Shown here in pieces: positions 34,068-42,684 of a DNA stretch of 51,215 nt (position 1 is the stretch's first letter; each line of letters opens with the position of its first letter). The notes below the pieces were generated by a model. It searched no databases. It was not told the origin of the DNA and saw only the letters and a program-made list of their open reading frames with translations. Where the stretch lies: NCBI GenBank assembly GCA_003241485.1, contig QFQD01000018.1:1-51215 (forward strand), in the 5' to 3' direction. Source of the DNA: Ancylobacter novellus. Lineage in GTDB: Bacteria; Pseudomonadota; Alphaproteobacteria; Rhizobiales; Xanthobacteraceae. The position numbers and the translations under genes are program-made.

Positions 34068-36388
34068 TGAGTGAAATCCGGAAAGTCGCCGTTATCGGCG
34101 CCGGCGTGATGGGCTCGGGCATCGCCGCCCAGGTCGCTAATGCAGGTGTCCCGGTTCTGCTGCTGGACATCGTGCCGGAGGGCGCGAAGAACCGGAGCGT
34201 GGTCGCCGAGAGCGCCGTCGCGCGCATGCTCAAGACCGATCCCGCGCCCTTCATGTCCGTGCAGGCCGCCAAGCTGGTCGAAACCGGCAATATCGAGGAC
34301 GATCTCGGCCGGCTCGCCGAGGCGGACTGGATCATCGAAGTGGTAGTCGAGCGGCTCGACGTCAAGCAGGCGCTCTATCGCCGCATCGAGACGGTGCGCC
34401 GTCCGGGCACGGCGGTGTCGTCGAACACCTCGACCATCCCCCTCGGCTCGCTAGTGGACGGACTCGGCGAGGCGTTTGCGCGCGATTTCCTGATCACGCA
34501 TTTCTTCAATCCGCCGCGCTACATGCGGCTGATGGAGCTAGTGACCAGCACCTCGACCGATCCCGCGCTGGCCTCGACGGTCGCCAACTTCGCCGACCGT
34601 CGGCTAGGCAAGAGCGTCGTGCGTTGCAAGGATCGTCCCGGCTTTATCGCCAACCGTCTCGGCGTAACCTGGATCCAGAAAGCCATTGTGACGGCGATCG
34701 ACGGTGGGCTCACCGTAGAAGAGGCCGACGCGGTGATGGGCAAGCCGTTCGGCATTCCCAAGACCGGCGTTTTCGGGCTCGTCGACCTCGTCGGCCTCGA
34801 CCTGATGCCGCATGTCAGCGCCAGCCTGAAGGCGGCGTTGCCGGAAACCGACGCCTTCCACGCCGTCAACCGCGAGTTGCCGCTGGTCGATCGCATGATC
34901 GCCGAGGGCTATACTGGTCGTAAGGGCAAGGGCGGCTTCTACCGGCTGAACCGCGACGGCGGCGGTAAACGGAAGGAAGCCATCGATCTCGCGACCGGCG
35001 CCTATCGTGCGTCGAGCAAGGCCGAACTCCCCGAGCTCGCCGCGGCATGTAGCCCGCGCGCGGTGTTCGATCTCGAAGGACGTCTCGGCGATTACGCCTG
35101 GCAGGTGATGAGCGCGACGCTGGTCTATGCCGCGGGCCTCGTCGGCGAAGCCAGCGACGATATCCTCGCCATCGATGAGGCGATGCGGCTCGGCTACAAC
35201 TGGAAGTGGGGCCCCTTCGAACTGGTCGATCGCATCGGCGGTACTTATGTCGTCGATCGCCTGCGGGCGGAAGGACGGCCCATGCCGGCGCTGCTCGAAA
35301 GTCTCGGCGGGCGCAGCTTCTACCGCATCGAGAACGGCAAGCGCCAGGCGCTCGGCACGGACGGCGTCTATCGCGACATTGCGCGGCCGGACGGGGTGCT
35401 GCTGCTGGAGGACGTCAAGCTCGCCGACATGCCGCTGCTCAAGAACGGCTCCGCGTCGGTGTGGGACATCGGCGACGGCGTGCTGTGCTTCGAGTTCACC
35501 TCCAAGGGCAACTCCATGGACGAGCAGATCATGATCCTGCTCGGCAAGACCATCAAGCTGGTCAAGGATCGCCACAAGGCGCTCGTGATCTACAATGAGG
35601 GGTCGAACTTCTCGGTCGGCGCCAATCTCGGCCTTGCTTTGTTCGCCGCGAACATCGCCGCCTGGGGCGAGATCGAGAAGCTGGTGAACGCCGGACAGCA
35701 GACTTACCAGCAGCTCAAATATGCGCCGTTCCCGGTGGTCAGCGCACCGTCGGGCATGGCGCTTGGCGGCGGCTGCGAGATTCTGCTGCACTCGGACGCG
35801 GTGCAGGCGCATGCCGAGAGCTATATAGGCTTGGTGGAATGCGGCGTCGGGCTCATCCCCGCCTGGGGGGGCTGCAAAGAGATGCTCGGCCGCTGGCAGA
35901 GTTCGGGCGAGCTGCCCAAGGGGCCGATGCCGGCGCCTGCCAAGGTATTCGAAACGGTCTCGACGGCCACTGTCGCCAAATCCGCCCAGGAGGCGAAGGA
36001 GCTCATGTTCCTGCGACCGACCGACGGGATCACTATGAACCGCTACCGCCTGCTCGCCGACGCCAAGGCGAAGGCACTCGCGCTGGTCGAGGGCTATGCG
36101 CCGCCGAAGCCGGTCGAGGTCGTCCTGCCCGGTCCGTCGGGCCGCTGCGCGATGACCATGGCGGCGGAAGGCTTCGCCCGCCGTGGCATCGCCACGCGGC
36201 ACGATCTCGTCGTCGCCGGCGAACTCGCGACCGTATTGTCCGGCGGGTCGACCGATCTCCTCGATGCGCTCGGCGAGGATCGCATCCTCGAACTCGAGCA
36301 GGAAAGTTTCATGCGGCTGGTCCGCACCACGGCAACGCTGGAGCGTTTTGAGAGCGTGCTTGAAACCGGCCGGCCGGTGAGGAATTAA
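34067..36388 (+). CDS. 3-hydroxyacyl-CoA dehydrogenase / enoyl-CoA hydratase fusion (HADH first)
   Basis: A 773-residue bifunctional enzyme. The N-terminal half is the NAD-dependent 3-hydroxyacyl-CoA dehydrogenase (GAGVMGSGIAAQ at 11-22, SNTSTIPL, HFFNPPRYMRL, KDRPGFIANRLGV and GRKGKGGFYRL); the C-terminal half is an enoyl-CoA hydratase (FSVGANLGLAL, APSGMALGGGCEILLHSDAV and GLVECGVGLIPAWGGCKEM). This order is the reverse of E. coli FadB/FadJ, where hydratase comes first, and is a known alphaproteobacterial layout. It does the hydration and oxidation steps. The ATG shares its A with the thiolase stop (TGATG). Confidence 0.93.
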   Translation: MSEIRKVAVIGAGVMGSGIAAQVANAGVPVLLLDIVPEGAKNRSVVAESAVARMLKTDPAPFMSVQAAKLVETGNIEDDLGRLAEADWIIEVVVERLDVKQALYRRIETVRRPGTAVSSNTSTIPLGSLVDGLGEAFARDFLITHFFNPPRYMRLMELVTSTSTDPALASTVANFADRRLGKSVVRCKDRPGFIANRLGVTWIQKAIVTAIDGGLTVEEADAVMGKPFGIPKTGVFGLVDLVGLDLMPHVSASLKAALPETDAFHAVNRELPLVDRMIAEGYTGRKGKGGFYRLNRDGGGKRKEAIDLATGAYRASSKAELPELAAACSPRAVFDLEGRLGDYAWQVMSATLVYAAGLVGEASDDILAIDEAMRLGYNWKWGPFELVDRIGGTYVVDRLRAEGRPMPALLESLGGRSFYRIENGKRQALGTDGVYRDIARPDGVLLLEDVKLADMPLLKNGSASVWDIGDGVLCFEFTSKGNSMDEQIMILLGKTIKLVKDRHKALVIYNEGSNFSVGANLGLALFAANIAAWGEIEKLVNAGQQTYQQLKYAPFPVVSAPSGMALGGGCEILLHSDAVQAHAESYIGLVECGVGLIPAWGGCKEMLGRWQSSGELPKGPMPAPAKVFETVSTATVAKSAQEAKELMFLRPTDGITMNRYRLLADAKAKALALVEGYAPPKPVEVVLPGPSGRCAMTMAAEGFARRGIATRHDLVVAGELATVLSGGSTDLLDALGEDRILELEQESFMRLVRTTATLERFESVLETGRPVRN

Positions 36389-36392
36389 GGAT

Positions 36393-38186
36393 ATGCAGAC
36401 CTATTCCGCCCCGCTTCGCGACATGCGCTTCGTCATGCACGAGCTGCACGACAGCGCCGAACATGCCAATCTCCCCGGTTTCGAGGAGTTCACTCCCGAC
36501 CTCGTCGACGCGATCCTGGAAGAGGCGTCGAAATTCGTCACCGAGCGCCTGATGCCGCTCAACGCCTCCGGCGATGAGGAAGGCTGCGTGCTGGAAAACG
36601 GCGTGGTGCGCACGCCGAAGGGCTTTCGCGAGGCCTACGCCGCCTTCCGCGAAGGCGGCTGGACCGCGATGGGTGCCGATCCCGCCTTTGGCGGGCAGGG
36701 CCTGCCGGAGAGCGTGAACAAGCTGGTCGAGGAGATGATCTGCTCGACCAATCTCTCCTTCGGGCTTTATCCGGGCCTCAGCCACGGCGCCTATAAGGCG
36801 ATCATCGGCCACGCCTCGGAGGAGCTGAAGGAGCGCTATCTGCCGAAGCTGGTGGACGGCACCTGGTCCGGGACCATGTGCCTTACCGAGCCGCATTGCG
36901 GCACCGATCTCGGCCTGCTGCGCACCCGCGCCGTGCCGCAGGGCGACGACTCCTACGCCATCACCGGTTCCAAGATCTTCATCTCGGCCGGCGACCATGA
37001 CCTGACCGAGAACATCATTCATCTCGTGCTCGCCCGCCTGCCGGACGCGCCCGCTGGCGTGAAGGGCATCAGTCTGTTCCTGGTGCCGAAATTTCTGCCG
37101 ACCGAGGACGGCCGGCCCGGCAAGCGCAACGGCGTCGTGTGCAGCGCGCTCGAGCACAAGATGGGCATCAAGGCGTCGGCGACCTGCCAGCTCTCCTTCG
37201 ACGACGCCATTGGCTGGCTGGTTGGCGAGCCCCATAAGGGCATGCGCGCCATGTTCACCATGATGAACAGCGAGCGCCTCTCGGTCGGCATCCAGGGGCT
37301 CGGCGCGGGCGAGGCCGCCTATCAGGCCGCCGTCGCCTATGCCCGCGATCGCGTCCAGGGTCGCGCGCTCAGCGGCGCCAAGCATCCCGAAAAGGCGGCC
37401 GACCCGATCATTGTCCATCCCGACGTGCGGCGCATGCTGATGACAATGCGGGCCTACAACGAGGGCGCGCGCGCGCTCGGCGGCTGGGTGGCGCGCAGCC
37501 TCGACGTGATGCACCACCATCCTGATGCCGCGGTGCGCCAGCAGGCGGAGGATTTCGCCGCGCTGATGACGCCGGTGGTCAAGGCGCTGTTCACCGATCT
37601 CGGCTTCGAGGCCACCAATATCGGCATGCAGGTCTATGGTGGGCACGGCTTCATCCGCGACCATGGCGTCGAGCAATATGTTCGCGACAGCCGTATCTCG
37701 ATGATCTACGAGGGCACCAACGGCATTCAGGCGCTCGATCTCGTTGGCCGCAAATTGCCGGCGCATACCGGCCGCTATCTGCGCTCCTTCTTCCATCCCG
37801 TGCTGGCCTTCATCGACGAGGCACTAGAGAGCGACGAACTCGCCAGCCTTGCCCAGCCGCTGTCCAAGGCGTTCGGGGCCCTACAACTGGCCACGGCGCA
37901 TATCGCCCAGCAGGGGCTGAAGGACCCGGAGGAGGCTGGCGCTGCCGCCACCGACTATCTGCGGCTGTTCGGCCTGGTGGCTCTTGGCTATATGTGGCTG
38001 CGCATGGCCACGGTCTCGACGGAAGCGCTGGCGGGCGAGGATACCGCTGACCGCGACTTCTACGAAGCGAAGCTCGTCACGGCGCGTTTCTACATCGAGC
38101 GTATTCTGCCACAGGTCGCCGGATTGCTCGCCGCGATCCGCTCGGGTAAGGCGGCCATGATGGACCTTCCTGAATCCGCCTTCTGA
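36393..38186 (+). CDS. Acyl-CoA dehydrogenase, large type
   Basis: A 597-residue FAD enzyme for the first oxidation step. It has a FadE-like N-terminal extension, MCLTEPHCGTDLG and SKIFISAGDHDLTENI (FAD and substrate binding), then MGIKASATCQLSFDDA, and the catalytic Glu in IYEGTNGIQALDLVGRK. A C-terminal domain follows that is found in large acyl-CoA dehydrogenases. Length about 600 fits that subfamily. Electrons go to ETF, encoded 8 kb away in the divergent operon. The ATG lies four bases after the stop of the fusion gene. Confidence 0.93.
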   Translation: MQTYSAPLRDMRFVMHELHDSAEHANLPGFEEFTPDLVDAILEEASKFVTERLMPLNASGDEEGCVLENGVVRTPKGFREAYAAFREGGWTAMGADPAFGGQGLPESVNKLVEEMICSTNLSFGLYPGLSHGAYKAIIGHASEELKERYLPKLVDGTWSGTMCLTEPHCGTDLGLLRTRAVPQGDDSYAITGSKIFISAGDHDLTENIIHLVLARLPDAPAGVKGISLFLVPKFLPTEDGRPGKRNGVVCSALEHKMGIKASATCQLSFDDAIGWLVGEPHKGMRAMFTMMNSERLSVGIQGLGAGEAAYQAAVAYARDRVQGRALSGAKHPEKAADPIIVHPDVRRMLMTMRAYNEGARALGGWVARSLDVMHHHPDAAVRQQAEDFAALMTPVVKALFTDLGFEATNIGMQVYGGHGFIRDHGVEQYVRDSRISMIYEGTNGIQALDLVGRKLPAHTGRYLRSFFHPVLAFIDEALESDELASLAQPLSKAFGALQLATAHIAQQGLKDPEEAGAAATDYLRLFGLVALGYMWLRMATVSTEALAGEDTADRDFYEAKLVTARFYIERILPQVAGLLAAIRSGKAAMMDLPESAF

Positions 38187-38215
38187 GGCGGGCCGTTCTC
38201 CCTGGAGTCGAACAT

Positions 38216-38521
38216 ATGACGGATACCGAGACACTGGTCGACGCGATCGAGGAAAAGGCCGATGCGCTCAGGTCCCTTGGCTACAAGGTGAGGTTCGATC
38301 TCGCCGAGGGCGACTCGATTCTGCTCGACGCAACTGGGGGCAAGGTCACGGTTTCGGTCGGAAGTGCTGAGGCCGACACCGTGCTGAAGATGAGTTCCGA
38401 CAATTTGCTCAAGCTCATCAACGGCAAGCTGAGCCCGATCGTGGCCTTCTCGACGGGCCGCCTGAAGGTTCAGGGGTCCCAGGGCGTCGCGCTGAAGCTT
38501 GCCGGCCTGTTTGACGAGTAG
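38216..38521 (+). CDS. SCP2 sterol-binding domain protein
   Basis: A 101-residue protein made of an SCP2 domain: VRFDLAEGDSILLDATGGKV, a run ending ADTVLKMSSDNLLKLINGKL, then SPIVAFSTGRLKVQGSQGVALKLAGLF. SCP2 proteins bind acyl-CoA or sterols in a hydrophobic cavity. As the last gene of the acyl-CoA operon it could carry the lipid substrate between enzymes. A 10-bp gap separates its CDS from a strong terminator-like hairpin. Confidence 0.88.
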   Translation: MTDTETLVDAIEEKADALRSLGYKVRFDLAEGDSILLDATGGKVTVSVGSAEADTVLKMSSDNLLKLINGKLSPIVAFSTGRLKVQGSQGVALKLAGLFDE

Positions 38522-38540
38522 GCTCCCAGGGGCGCTCAAC

Positions 38541-38599
38541 GCTGCCTTAGGACCGGTCGTCTCGGGCGCAGGCGACGAGCTGACCGGTCCTGGGGCAGC
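38541..38599 (+). terminator. Long hairpin ending the beta-oxidation operon
   Basis: GCTGCC-TT-AGGACCGGTC (38541-38558) pairs with GACCGGTCCT-GG-GGCAGC (38582-38599): an 18-bp stem with two G-U pairs and a 23-base loop which can itself pair (CTCG/CGAG). There is no T run after it, so it may need Rho or protect the transcript end. It is the only strong stop I see at this end of the operon. Confidence 0.65.
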
Positions 38600-38674
38600 G
38601 GCCGTGCGGATCGGGCACAGTTTGGTTCCATGGTGTGATGACCCATCGTGACCGCCCTAGCAGAGGGATGCGCT

Positions 38675-38997
38675 ATGGACCAGGTTCACCACGGGAGCGC
38701 GTCGATGACAGGGGGGGTCTGTCGATCGATACAGCATAGTCAAGAGAGTCCGAGGCACCTCGCCTGGCACTATGAGATCAACGCTAAGACCGTTGCGAAG
38801 TGGAAGAAACGCATATCGGTCGCCGATCTGCTCGACTAGCCCGCAGGAGCCGAAGTCGACGGTTCTGCCAGCGGAAGAGGAGGCCATCGTGGTCGCCTTC
38901 CGGCTGCATACCTTGCTGCCGCGGGACGACGGCGTCTGCGCGCTTCAGGCGACGATCTCGGCCGTGTCGCGGTCATCCCTGAGGAAGGCGTTGAATC
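38675..38997 (+). pseudogene. IS481-family transposase, 5' remnant
   Basis: From ATG 38675 the frame reads MDQVHHGSAS, then IQHSQESPRHLAWHYEINAK and TVAKWKKRISVADL, the N-terminal HTH of IS481 transposases. A frameshift at about 38834 gives a stop at 38837-38839; similarity goes on in another frame (PQEPKSTVLPAEEEAIVVAF, LHTLLPRDDGVCALQATI). It ends abruptly at about 38997 against a peroxidase gene; the DDE core is missing. Confidence 0.75.
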
Positions 38998-39610
38998 AAC
39001 CGACGCCGCTGTTGAACTTGCACTCGTATCCAAGGATGAACTCCCCCGCCTTGATCGCACGTTCCTCGCCGGGCCGCGGGTCGACGCCGCTGCCTTCGAC
39101 GGCGGGCTGGGAGATCGAATCCCGGAAGCCGAACGGATTTTTCGCGCCGTCCGGCGCGCCGAAGCGATGCTCGCCGAGCAAGGTCACGCCGCTGCTCCGG
39201 TTGAGTTCCGTGCGCGCGGTCGCCAGCGCCTTGTCGAGCGCCGCATCATCCACGGCATAGATGGTCAGCGCGAGGTGGCAGTTGCCCGGCTTGAACGCCT
39301 CCTCCCAGTTTTCCGGTGCGTTGGGTCCGAAGTCGCGAAGCTGCTCTGCGCGCCTGGACATGCCCTGCTCGAAAGGCAGCGGGAAGGTCTTGAGCTGGGC
39401 CTCGGGAACGCCAAGCGCCTTCAGCCCCTCGAAGCTGAGCGCGGCGCCGATCCAGAAATCGAGATCCTCGCTCCAGTTGTCGGCCGAGGCGATATGCGGC
39501 GCGAGCCGGCCAAGGAGGTTGCGCGCGCCCGCTGCCTCGTCGAAATGGAGCATCGCATGGATGCCGACATAAGGCTCCGGCCGGCTTCTGAGTATCAGCG
39601 CCTGGATAGC
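38996..39610 (-). pseudogene. DyP-type peroxidase, truncated at both ends
   Basis: The minus strand encodes AIQALILRSRPEPYVGIHAM, LLGRLAPHIASADNW, an ALSFEGLKALGVPEA segment, HLALTIYAVDDAALD, then LGEHRFGAPDGAKNPFGFRD with the GxxDG-like motif (here GAPDGAKNPFGFRD) that carries the distal Asp, and ISQPAVEGSGVDPRPGEE. This is the N-terminal half of a DyP heme peroxidase. The C-terminal half with the proximal His is absent, cut by the IS481 remnant, and the first codons are lost next to the IS110 element. Confidence 0.8.
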
Positions 39611-39652
39611 CCTGGCGGCCGCGCTTGTTGCGCTCTGCGCCCGGACCGATCT

Positions 39653-40700
39653 CTAAACGACCTCTGCCGCGACGCGAGGAGGCCTCACGGCGTAGCTCTC
39701 GCCCTTCATCATCAGCTTCCAGGCAATGCGCGCAAGCTTGTTGGCCAGTGCCACCGCCACCAGCTTCGGCGGCTTACGACGTAGGAGCTCCTGGACCATG
39801 CCGCGAACCGATGCCCGTCGCGGGACTGGCCCTCGCGCCTACGCCGGATCAGCGCTGTCGCCCGACGACCAGCACGCTGCGCAACGCCTCGTCGCCTGCC
39901 CGTGTGATTACGCCGGGTCATGCCTTTCCCGCGGTCGAGTGATCCTTCGGCGTGAGGCCGATCCAAGCGGCGAACTGCCGGCCCGACCGAAACGCCTCCG
40001 GTGCCGGCGTCTCCATAGTCAGCAGCGTAGCCCCGATCGGTCCGATGCTGGGGATCCCTGCCAAGCCCCGGCTGCGCTCGTCGGCACGGTGCCAAGCCAG
40101 GAGCTTGACCTCAATAATCGCGACCTTCGCCTGGACCTGCGCGTACTCGCCTGCCTGCATGGCGAACAGTTCGCGCGCGAGCGGAGGCAGCGTCGCGTCG
40201 GCCTCGATGCGCGCGAGTAGCGCTGCCACGTGTGCGATGCCGCTGGCACCCGCGATGCCGAACTCGGCGGCATAGCCGCGGATCGCGTTGACGATCTGTG
40301 TGCGGTTGCGGACCAGCCGATCGCGAAGACCCACCAGCATCAGCGCCGCCTGCTGCTCGGCTGTCTTGACCGGCACGAAGCGCATGGTGGGCCGGCTCAT
40401 CGCCTTGCAGAGAGCTTCGGCGGCGGCCGCATCGTTCTTGCCGCGCTTGACGTAGGGCTTCACAAGCTGAGGGGCAATGAGTTGGACGTCGTGGCCGAAC
40501 CCGCCCAGCAGGCGAGCCCAGTGATGGGACGCGCCGCACGCTTCGATGGCAATACGGGTCGACGGTAGCCTCTCGAAGAACGCGATCATGTCCCGGCGAC
40601 GCAGCTTCCGGAGCAGAACTGGCCGTTCGCCAGCATCAACACCGTGGAGCGGAAAGATGTGCTTGGACGTATCCATACCAATGCGGCTAATCTCGTTCAC
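39653..40700 (-). pseudogene. IS110-family transposase, frameshifted
   Basis: The main frame (40700 to 39918) carries the RuvC-like DEDD domain: RIGMDTSKHIFPLHGVD, STRIAIEACGASHHWARLLG, VKRGKNDAAAAEAL, then the Tnp20 part GLAGIPSIGPIGATLL and FAAWIGLTPKDHSTAGKA. It is then broken; the missing end follows in other frames (GVTRAGDEALRSVLVVG; LLRRKPPKLVAVALANKLAR; IAWKLMMKGESYAVRPPR) to a stop at 39653-39655. Two or more small indels at about 39850-39920 inactivate it. Precise ends were not found. Confidence 0.8.
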
Positions 40701-40733
40701 GGACGGTCTCCTCGGTTGAGATCTGCAACGACC

Positions 40734-41557
40734 TCAGCTTGGCACAGCGATGCCGTTCGGGGGCCGTCCACCCCAATCAGCGACCTGTGTCGCCGTTGGA
40801 AGGGCCCTGGCTGCGGCCAGGGCATAGCTGCCGCCCCGGTCCCGGGCGACAATGGTGATCTGCGGTTGCTGCGACAGCCAGGCTTGAGCGGTTGCCGGCT
40901 CCCGGTCGGGCAAGAGGGCGATGGTCTGGCGTTTCTCCAGATCGCAGATCAATGTTCCATAGCGCTGATTGCGTCGCCAGGCCCAGTCGCCGATCCCGAT
41001 CACGGCGGGCGGAATGAAAGGCGGGCGGCCTTGTCTTCGGATCACCCGGAGCAGCGTGTCGTTGCTCGCCGGCAGCATCAGCCTTCGCGCAAAGCGTGCT
41101 GCAGGCCGGCCGCCCAAAGCAAGCCTGAGATGATGGATAATCTGATCGAGCCGGGATGTACGCCGGGACCATGAGTAGAGCACCGTTATCGAAGCGCTCC
41201 GTGAAGATGCGGCGAGGGCACAGTACTGCATCGCAATGAAAGCGCCGCGCCAGAACAACAAGCCGAACTGGCCTGCCGGAAAGCGGCAGATCCGCTAACT
41301 GCCGAGCATAGCGGCTATGAGCGCGCGTTGAGGTCGCCCGACATCCCGGGCAGCAACTCCCCGCGCCGGACGCACGGAGGCAGATCCGTATGCCGGAATC
41401 CGTGTCGACCACTTCATCGACGACAAACCCGCGCGGCACCAACTCCGAGACCCGTAAATGCTGACCCACCGCATTGATTCTCCAAGTGAAACAATGCCAG
41501 CCAGACGATCAACTCCATCACGAGTGAGTCAGAGCCAATATTCCGCGCCGTTTGACA
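40734..41557 (-). pseudogene. ISL3-family element remnant
   Basis: The transposase frame starts at 41469 (MGQHLRVSELVPRGFVVDEV), includes the zinc-ribbon region CCPGCRATSTRAHSRYARQL and RRFHCDAVLCPRRIFTERF, then shifts frame near 41150. The remainder (ARFARRLMLPASNDTLLRVI, PPAVIGIGDWAWRRNQRYG, LLPDREPATAQAWLSQQP, VARDRGGSYALAAARA) is in a second frame and stops short. The upstream terminal repeat CAGAGCCAATATTCCGCGCC and eight more bases is at 41530-41557. The 3' end is missing, next to the IS110 copy. Confidence 0.8.
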
Positions 41558-41576
41558 GGCAGCGCCCGATGAAGAT

Positions 41577-41603
41577 GAGCGCTATGAAATCGTCATAGCG
41601 CTC
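41577..41603. repeat. Perfect 11-bp inverted repeat (5-nt loop)
   Basis: GAGCGCTATGA (41577-41587) and TCATAGCGCTC (41593-41603) are perfect inverted copies around AATCG. No T run follows in either direction. It lies 160 bp downstream of the anti-sigma gene and just outside the ISL3 end, in a ~205-bp gap otherwise without recognisable content. It may be a terminator for the anti-sigma gene or an operator. Confidence 0.5.
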
Positions 41604-41765
41604 TGATAGTCATGCCTATACTTCGCGTTATGCGGCTATAGGCGGGTTTCCGTGGTGTTTTGGGGGTCAACGGGGGCCATAGCGGGTTCTGGTAGGAAAA
41701 TGCATGATTTCCTCACCCGTAACATCGGCAACGGTTTGACCATCTCTAAGGGCAAGGCAGTGACA

Positions 41766-42422
41766 TTACTCTCTCTGCGCGCCAGTTCTGCTCGATATAG
41801 TTCGACTAAACACTGCGGCGCCTGCCAGGAACAGCACGGCCGTACCGAGGTTCCATCCCAGAATCATCGCGGTCGCATCGAGAGGATGGAACATCGAAAG
41901 AGCCGTCGCGGTGATGGCCGATACCGCGAGACTTCCCATCAGGATCACGGAGATCGGCCGAAGCGCTGCCGTATAACGCAGCATTGCGAGCATCAGCAGC
42001 GACAGAGGCAGGCTAGTCAGTATAAGCGTTGCAAGGCAACCAGATGCCGCCTCAACAGTGATCGCTCCGGGCGGCACAGGAACCCAGCCCGCAAAACACT
42101 GGTAGCCGATGGTCGACAGCCAGACGACGAGTGCTGGAACGGGCAACAGAAGCCACCGCCGAGACCGGTCCGGCAGGCTGGCGAAAAAGGTCGCGATGGT
42201 CGCAAGGGCGCCGGTTATGAGCGACGAGATCATGTTGATCGCGAACACCGCATCCTGCATGCGCTCGGCAAACTGCGGACGGACTCCATGGCTGATCGTC
42301 ATGAGGCCCATGATCGTGCCGGCGAGCAAAAGCCAGCCGACGGCACGGACAAGCGGTGGGCGAAGACGCCGAACCGGCAGAGCGTTGGTCGCGAGCGAGC
42401 GGATTAGATCAGCCGTATCCAT
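41766..42422 (-). CDS. NrsF-family (DUF1109) anti-sigma factor
   Basis: A 218-residue inner-membrane protein with about six hydrophobic segments (VGWLLLAGTIMGLMTI, FAINMISSLITGALATIATF, WLLLPVPALVVWLSTIGY, LPLSLLMLAMLRY, ISVILMGSLAVSAITATAL, AMILGWNLGTAVLFLAGAAVF) in the pattern of NrsF, the membrane anti-sigma factor of SigF-type ECF factors in alphaproteobacteria, which senses metal or redox stress. Short N-terminal cytoplasmic part (DTADLIRSLATNALPVRRL). The ATG shares its A with the stop of the sigma gene (TGATG), so they were an operon. The sigma gene is now truncated, leaving this an orphan. Confidence 0.85.
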   Translation of the reverse strand: MDTADLIRSLATNALPVRRLRPPLVRAVGWLLLAGTIMGLMTISHGVRPQFAERMQDAVFAINMISSLITGALATIATFFASLPDRSRRWLLLPVPALVVWLSTIGYQCFAGWVPVPPGAITVEAASGCLATLILTSLPLSLLMLAMLRYTAALRPISVILMGSLAVSAITATALSMFHPLDATAMILGWNLGTAVLFLAGAAVFSRTISSRTGAQRE

Positions 42423-42613
42423 CACTGATGCCTCCGATCCGAAAGCAACGTCCGAAGGGTTCGGAGCGCCCGATGGGTTGCCATTTTCAGCGAGGCGATC
42501 GACAGCCCCGTCACATCGGAAGCTTCCTTCAGGGACATTTCCTTGAGCTTGAGGAGATCGACGGCGGTTCGCTGAACCGGCGGCAAGTCGCCGAGGGCCT
42601 CTGTCAGTCGCTG
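42422..42613 (-). pseudogene. ECF sigma factor (SigF-like), 3' fragment
   Basis: The minus strand holds 63 codons open right to the IS21 border: QRLTEALGDLPPVQRTAV, DLLKLKEMSLKEASDVTG and LSIASLKMATHRALRTLRTL. This is region 4 of an ECF sigma factor, the -35-recognising helix-turn-helix. Regions 1 and 2 are missing, cut off by the IS21 element starting at 42614. It is upstream of and overlaps the NrsF-type gene, the usual sigma / anti-sigma order. Confidence 0.85.
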
Positions 42614-42684
42614 TGTTGATTTCCGTTGAGAAGTGACCCTGGATTTCCAGTGAGAAGTGACCCGGGCTGATGGTGGTCTTGGGG

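Noticed and set aside
34604..36202. A 532-codon minus-strand frame over the HADH-ECH gene
   Set aside because: The plus-strand protein carries complete enzyme motifs; the antisense frame shows none.
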